Origin: Candidatus Eiseniibacteriota bacterium
Lineage (GTDB): Bacteria; JAFGKV01
Assembly (NCBI GenBank): GCA_025453925.1
Contig: JALOPK010000095.1
Location: 1-10,075 of the forward strand
Direction of reading: 5' to 3'
Length of the DNA stretch: 10,075 nt
Shown: positions 6,346-10,075 of the stretch, one piece after another
How the letters are laid out: every line of letters starts with the position of its first letter
Numbering within the stretch: position 1 is the first letter of the stretch
The notes under the pieces: model-generated
The model's database searches: none
What the model saw: the letters and a program-made list of their open reading frames with translations, nothing else
What the model was told of the DNA's origin: nothing
Made by a program: the position numbers and the translations under genes

Positions 6346-7971
6346 ATGCGTCGTCTCCTGGTCATCGGACTGGACGGCGCCACGTTTCGCGTGCTCGAAC
6401 CCTTCGCCAGGGACGGCGTCATGCCCTTTCTATCCGATCTCATGGCCCGGGGAGCCAAAGGAGTGTTGCGGTCAACAGATCCTCCCTACACTGGCCCAGG
6501 GTGGAGTTCGTTCATGACCGGCACGAATCCCGGTAAGCATTCCAACTACGACATTCAGCGTCGCACCCTCGATTACGCCGCCCTGGAACCGGTCGGGTAC
6601 CATACGCTGGCGGGAACAACGATCTGGGATGTTGCCTCGGCGGCGGGACTGCGCATCGCGCTCCTCAACATGCCAATGTCCTACCCACCTCCACCCCTCA
6701 ACGGCATTGTGGTTTCGGGCGCCCTTACTCCGCCCGGAACCGTGCGTTTCACCTATCCTGAACGCCTGGCGGAAGAACTCGAACGGGAAGTTGGACCCTA
6801 CGCCCTTGACATCTCGTGGGCGGAGTACGGCCCCGATCATCGGGCGCTCATGCTGACCTCGCTCGAGAACATGATGGACCAGCACGAGCGGGCATTCCTT
6901 TGGGCTTTGTCACGCGAGCCCTGGGATCTTGCCGCGGTGGTGTTGGTGGCGCCCGATCGGATCCAGCACAGCCTCTGGCACTGTCTTGGCGTCGACGGCC
7001 CCGTGGCCCCGGAGGACATGCCCCTACACGACCGCATCCGAGGACTGTACGCGAAGATGGACCGGACAGTCGAGCAACTTGCTTGCCTTGCCGGGACGGA
7101 CGCCAACGTGCTTGTGGTCAGCGATCATGGTTTCGGGCCGCTCGAGGCCCGGGTTGATCTCAACAACCTCCTGGCCGAGATGGGGATTTTCGCCTTCCGG
7201 ACTGAACGGGGTCTCGTCGACACCTTCGGGAAGGGTTTGCACGCCGTAGGACTCCGTCGTCATCACCTCGCCTCGGTACTACGATCACTCGGCGCGCGGC
7301 AGGGGCTGACTCACAGCATGGAGGCGGGTAACCGGCTGCAGGGGGTGGGGTCGGTGACCGATTGGCGAAGGACGAGAGCCTTCTGCCTCATCACCAACGG
7401 CGTTTTCGTGAATCTGCGCGGACGGGAGCCTCAGGGCATCGTTCCGCCCAGTGACTACGAGTCAATCCGGCAGGAACTGATGCAACGCCTTTGTGAGGTG
7501 CGCGATCCCGACAGCGGCAAACGGATCATTTTCAAGGTGCAACCACGGGAAGAGGTCTACGAGGGGCCGTTCTTCGACTATGCACCCGATTTGATCATCA
7601 CCGAGTTCGACGAGCGCTACCACCTCTACTTCTTCCCGACCAGCCACTACACGAAGGCATTCAACAGCCCAGGTCGTGCGACCGGGAATCATACATATGA
7701 CGGCATCCTCATCGGCGCGGGCCCCGACATCGAGCCTGGCGCCGTGTGCGGGGCCCGCCTGGTGGACCTGATGCCCACCATGTGCACCCTGATGGGGCTC
7801 GACATTCCTCAGGAAGTTGATGGTAACGTCTTGGCGGGAATGCTCCGTCACGTGGAGCGCACCGAAATCGGTCACGGGGCGCCGCACCTGGTCAGCACCC
7901 CTCGGCTGGTGCTGTCCGACGCGGAACAGCAGGGACTCGAGGAGCGGCTCAGGGGTCTGGGCTACCTATAG
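6346..7971 (+). CDS. Alkaline-phosphatase-superfamily phosphodiesterase/nucleotide pyrophosphatase-like protein
   Basis: This 541-residue protein is a complete member of the type I phosphodiesterase/nucleotide pyrophosphatase branch of the AP superfamily. Metal-site landmarks are Asp10 in VIGLDGAT, the probable nucleophile Thr49 in PPYTGPGWSSFMTG (46-59), Asp204, His208 and His212 in APDRIQHSLWH, Asp260-His261 in VVSDHGFG, and His449 in TGNHTYDG. NPGKH (61-65), NGVFVNLRGREPQG (351-364) and the C-terminal ERLRGLGYL are typical of a large bacterial subgroup of unknown substrate. No signal peptide or membrane helix is evident, so a cytoplasmic location is predicted. An in-frame extension to 6265 is rejected: the ATG at 6346 is 1 nt past the flippase stop, which indicates translational coupling. 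It may hydrolyse or transfer a phosphate diester on a glycan or lipid intermediate handled by the flippase; that link is inferred from position only. Confidence 0.9.
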   Translation: MRRLLVIGLDGATFRVLEPFARDGVMPFLSDLMARGAKGVLRSTDPPYTGPGWSSFMTGTNPGKHSNYDIQRRTLDYAALEPVGYHTLAGTTIWDVASAAGLRIALLNMPMSYPPPPLNGIVVSGALTPPGTVRFTYPERLAEELEREVGPYALDISWAEYGPDHRALMLTSLENMMDQHERAFLWALSREPWDLAAVVLVAPDRIQHSLWHCLGVDGPVAPEDMPLHDRIRGLYAKMDRTVEQLACLAGTDANVLVVSDHGFGPLEARVDLNNLLAEMGIFAFRTERGLVDTFGKGLHAVGLRRHHLASVLRSLGARQGLTHSMEAGNRLQGVGSVTDWRRTRAFCLITNGVFVNLRGREPQGIVPPSDYESIRQELMQRLCEVRDPDSGKRIIFKVQPREEVYEGPFFDYAPDLIITEFDERYHLYFFPTSHYTKAFNSPGRATGNHTYDGILIGAGPDIEPGAVCGARLVDLMPTMCTLMGLDIPQEVDGNVLAGMLRHVERTEIGHGAPHLVSTPRLVLSDAEQQGLEERLRGLGYL

Positions 7972-8213
7972 GGTCACGCACGGTGCCGCCCGGCGCCCGC
8001 TCATAACGCCGGCGAGAGGCGGACTGCAACTACCGCGGCCTTCCTGCGTGATGGGCCGGCAGGGTAATCCGGCTGAGGGACAGCGCACGTGCCGGCAGCA
8101 TCCGACCACATCCGCGTTCCGTGGCATGGTGCATCACCACCATAGCGTCACCCGAATCATGGCCTGGAACGGCGAATCCATGGCGCCACCTGAACTCGAC
8201 CGCAACACGCTGG
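7972..8213. other. Convergent intergenic spacer, 242 bp
   Basis: It lies between the stops of the phosphodiesterase and YbjN-like genes. Apart from the hairpin at 7982-7997, it holds GCCGGCAG twice (8055-8062 and 8091-8098) and a small inverted repeat ATGGTG/CACCAT (8126-8131 and 8138-8143). I see no credible small gene, tRNA or riboswitch core in it on either strand. Confidence 0.5.
7982..7997 (+). terminator. Hairpin just after the phosphodiesterase gene
   Basis: GGTGCC (7982-7987) and GGCGCC (7992-7997) pair with one G-U and a GCCC loop, 10 nt after the stop codon. There is no T-tract, so it is a weak terminator candidate or an RNA 3'-end stabiliser. Confidence 0.35.
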
Positions 8214-8651
8214 TCAGGGAGGCGCCGGGGAGAAGAATCGATCGTAGAGACCCTCCAACTCGCCGATCATGAGCATCAGCGGATCGGCAAGGCACGAACG
8301 TGTGATGCCGCCCGAGAGATCGAAGGTGTGCATGTACCTGATCGCCCATGACCCATCCACACTCGGGCTCAGTACAACCTTGCCGAACATCCGAGAAGCG
8401 TTGAAGTCATTGGCGGAGCGAAGGAGCGATTCCATGCGGGCGAGGGCAGTGGGGCCGACAACCAGGCCGACGGGGTGGTGAAAGGAGAGCCCCCACGGTC
8501 TGCCGTCTCGCGAGCGTTCGATTATGAGCATCACGACCCGGTCGGGCTGGCTGCCTTCGCCCTCGAACACCAACTGCAGGGCGTCCGGGTCACCAATTGA
8601 GTACACCCAGCCCAAAGCCGTCAAAAGGCTCTCGACTCCCGCCTGCGACAT
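8214..8651 (-). CDS. Small YbjN-domain-like protein
   Basis: With the ATG at 8651 the protein has 145 residues, is soluble and has no signal peptide. The fold pattern resembles YbjN/type III secretion chaperone-like domains. It has an N-terminal helix (VESLLTALGWVY), a strand-rich middle, then a helix with RMESLLRSANDFN (72-84) leading into RMFGKVVLSPSVDGSWAIRY (86-105), and a final helix region (ADPLMLMIGELEGLYDRFF). The stretch of hydrophobic helix, N-D-F-N, G-K-V-V-L and an acidic C-terminal helix is characteristic of YbjN, but the family match is by eye. These proteins are thought to act as chaperone-like or regulatory proteins; no partner is evident here. The frame is open up to 8936, overlapping the end of the upstream gene, so the start is uncertain. 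An ATG at 8702 is the main alternative (162 residues), and neither has a strong ribosome-binding site. The gap to the cPGS-like stop is 137 bp. Confidence 0.6.
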   Translation of the reverse strand: MSQAGVESLLTALGWVYSIGDPDALQLVFEGEGSQPDRVVMLIIERSRDGRPWGLSFHHPVGLVVGPTALARMESLLRSANDFNASRMFGKVVLSPSVDGSWAIRYMHTFDLSGGITRSCLADPLMLMIGELEGLYDRFFSPAPP

Positions 8652-8788
8652 AGGGAAGGATGTCTCCGGGCTTGCGTGAAGCTGACCGAGGGCGATCGCC
8701 ATGGCGCATGACGCGCACGCCCGGAGGGACAGCCGCCCCGGGCATGCAGAACTAACGTTGCGGAAGGGAAAGCCCACAATCGGGCCCG

Positions 8789-10075
8789 TCAGGCCGTCGG
8801 CTTGAACCTCACAAGTACATCCTCCAGCGTCGGGCTTCCGATCTCCTGGAGTTCGTACCTGACCCGCATGACGGGCCGTGCAAGGCGCAGAAGGCCTCCC
8901 ACATCGATAGGCGTCGCGGAAATGACGACGTCGCACGATGTCGCCTCGATAGTTTGTTTCAGCTCCTGCATCTGTTCATCACTGTAGCCCATTGCGGGCA
9001 GAACACGTTCCAGATGGGGGTACTTGGCAAACGTCCTGGCGATGCTTCCCACCGCGTAGGGGCGCGGATCGACGAGCACGGCGCCGTGCTTCTGGGCGAC
9101 GACGGCTCCTGCCCCGTAGGCCATGCTCCCGTGGGTGACGGTGGGGCCGTCCTCGATCACCAGCGCTCTGGCGCCGACAAGCTGTTCCGGGTGATCCACG
9201 AAGACCGGCGATGCCGCATCGACGATCACGGCTCTCGGGTTGGCCGCCCTTGCTGAGGCGCGCACCTCCTGAATGCCTGCGAAATCCGCGGTGTCGACCT
9301 TGTTCACCAGCACGACATCGGCCATGCGCAAACAGGTCTCGCCCGGGTGATACTCCATCTCGTGCCCTGGGCGAAGCGGATCCACAATGGTAATCATGAG
9401 GTCGGTCTTCAGGAAGGGGAAGTCGTTGTTACCGCCCTCCCAAATGATGATGTCCGCCTCTTCCTGGGCCTGTCGCGTGATCGCGGCATAGTCCACCCCT
9501 GCGTACACAACGGCTCCGGCGGTGATGTGCGGCTCGTACTCCTCTCGCTCCTCGATGGTGCAACGATGTCGGTCAAGGTCCTCCAACGTGGCGAAACGCT
9601 GGACGGCCTGCTTCGCCAGGTCGCCGTACGGCATCGGGTGGCGGAGTACCACGACGCGATGTCCCCATCCCGAGAGGATGCTCACGACTCGCCTGCCGGT
9701 TTGGCTTTTCCCGCACCCGGTTCGCACGGCGCATATCGATACCACCGGCTTGGTCGCGCTGACCTGTGTCGACTGGGGGCTGAGCAGCATGAAATCCGCA
9801 CCCGCTGCCAGCGACCGCGACGCAAGGTGCATCACGTGCTCATGGGGCGTATCGCTGTAAGAGAACACGACGACACGAACATCGTGGGTGCGAATCACTT
9901 CTTCGAGGCGCTCTTCTTCGATGATCGGTATCCCGTTCGGATACAGAGCGCCCGCCAGTTCCTCCGGGTACATCCTCCCGGCGATATCCGGAATCTGAGT
10001 TGCAGTGAACGCAACCACCCGGTAGATGGCGTTGTCTCTGAAGAACGTGTTGAAGTTGTGGAAATCGCGACCAGC
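8789..10075 (-). CDS. Cyclic 2,3-diphosphoglycerate synthetase family protein (5' end outside window)
   Basis: The visible 428 residues cover nearly the whole protein. The frame continues to the right edge, where it reads AGRDFHNFNTFFRD, the family's N-terminal block, so only about 10 residues are missing. The internal GTG at 10018 is therefore not the start. Domains: an N-terminal nucleotide-binding-like half (AFTATQIPDIAGR, YPEELAGALYPNGIPI, FSYSDTPHEHVM), then a P-loop domain with RTGCGKSQT (118-126), HPMPYGDLAKQAVQRFAT (146-163), EEREEYEPHI, EGGNNDFPF (213-221), DPLRPGHE, NKVD (258-261), EDGPTVTHG, and VDPRPYAVGS. In methanogens such as Methanothermus fervidus the enzyme forms cyclic 2,3-diphosphoglycerate from 2,3-diphosphoglycerate and ATP. 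The cyclic product acts there as a solute and phosphate reserve. Bacterial homologues carry the same annotation, but their reaction is not established, and many are called simply GTPases or P-loop NTPases. It lies upstream of the YbjN-like gene on the same strand. Confidence 0.85.
   Translation of the reverse strand, partial: AGRDFHNFNTFFRDNAIYRVVAFTATQIPDIAGRMYPEELAGALYPNGIPIIEEERLEEVIRTHDVRVVVFSYSDTPHEHVMHLASRSLAAGADFMLLSPQSTQVSATKPVVSICAVRTGCGKSQTGRRVVSILSGWGHRVVVLRHPMPYGDLAKQAVQRFATLEDLDRHRCTIEEREEYEPHITAGAVVYAGVDYAAITRQAQEEADIIIWEGGNNDFPFLKTDLMITIVDPLRPGHEMEYHPGETCLRMADVVLVNKVDTADFAGIQEVRASARAANPRAVIVDAASPVFVDHPEQLVGARALVIEDGPTVTHGSMAYGAGAVVAQKHGAVLVDPRPYAVGSIARTFAKYPHLERVLPAMGYSDEQMQELKQTIEATSCDVVISATPIDVGGLLRLARPVMRVRYELQEIGSPTLEDVLVRFKPTA

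Noticed and set aside
5259-6458. 399-codon open frame on the minus strand
   Set aside because: It lies opposite the flippase gene, has low-complexity Arg/His/Gln-rich composition and no recognisable motif. It is a GC-driven shadow frame.
7972-8213. Possible riboswitch (cobalamin-like) or tRNA in the convergent spacer
   Set aside because: Its GC-rich hairpins look superficially similar, but no B12-box-like core or cloverleaf was found on either strand, and the position after two gene ends does not suit a leader.
10018-10018. GTG at 10018 as the start of the cPGS-like gene
   Set aside because: The frame stays open to the window edge and encodes the conserved GRDFHNFN block upstream, so the true start is outside the window.

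Overview
This is a GC-rich bacterial window with compact, mostly co-directional genes and short gaps. It has no tRNA, rRNA, CRISPR array, transposase or obvious mobile-element boundary. The gene mix is an LsrF-like aldolase operon, a lipid-anchored FG-GAP propeller protein, a MOP-type flippase, an AP-superfamily phosphodiesterase and a bacterial homologue of cyclic 2,3-diphosphoglycerate synthetase. Such a mix is common in poorly cultured, GC-rich environmental bacteria. The lipoprotein and flippase suggest a complex cell envelope, but I cannot name a phylum from the sequence alone.

Layout. (1) 1-135 (+) is the 3' end of a membrane protein that ends in one transmembrane helix and a basic tail. 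(2) 173-3356 (-) is a four-gene catabolic-looking operon. In transcription order it holds an RmlC-like cupin epimerase, an LsrF-like class I aldolase/thiolase, a zinc medium-chain dehydrogenase and a FucA/AraD-type class II aldolase. (3) 3357-3547 is a divergent intergenic region with a good sigma70-like promoter facing right. A small dyad lies in its spacer. (4) 3548-7971 (+) is a three-gene unit: a lipoprotein with five FG-GAP/VCBS calcium-loop motifs, a Wzx/MATE-like polysaccharide flippase and an alkaline-phosphatase-superfamily phosphodiesterase. The last two genes are 1 nt apart. (5) 7972-8213 is a convergent spacer with hairpins. (6) 8214-10075 (-) holds a small YbjN-like protein and, upstream of it, the cyclic 2,3-diphosphoglycerate synthetase family gene, which runs off the right edge.

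How the genes may work together. The left operon has the enzymes expected for breaking down a phosphorylated sugar or ketose: a cupin that could isomerise or epimerise it, a dehydrogenase that oxidises or reduces a hydroxyl, and two unrelated aldolases. No transporter, kinase or regulator is in view, so the substrate is unknown; the AI-2 (Lsr) route is only the closest named relative of one enzyme. The right unit looks like envelope or exopolysaccharide export and modification. The cPGS homologue would make a cyclic phosphate-anhydride metabolite if it acts like the archaeal enzyme, but bacterial homologues of this family have no settled role.
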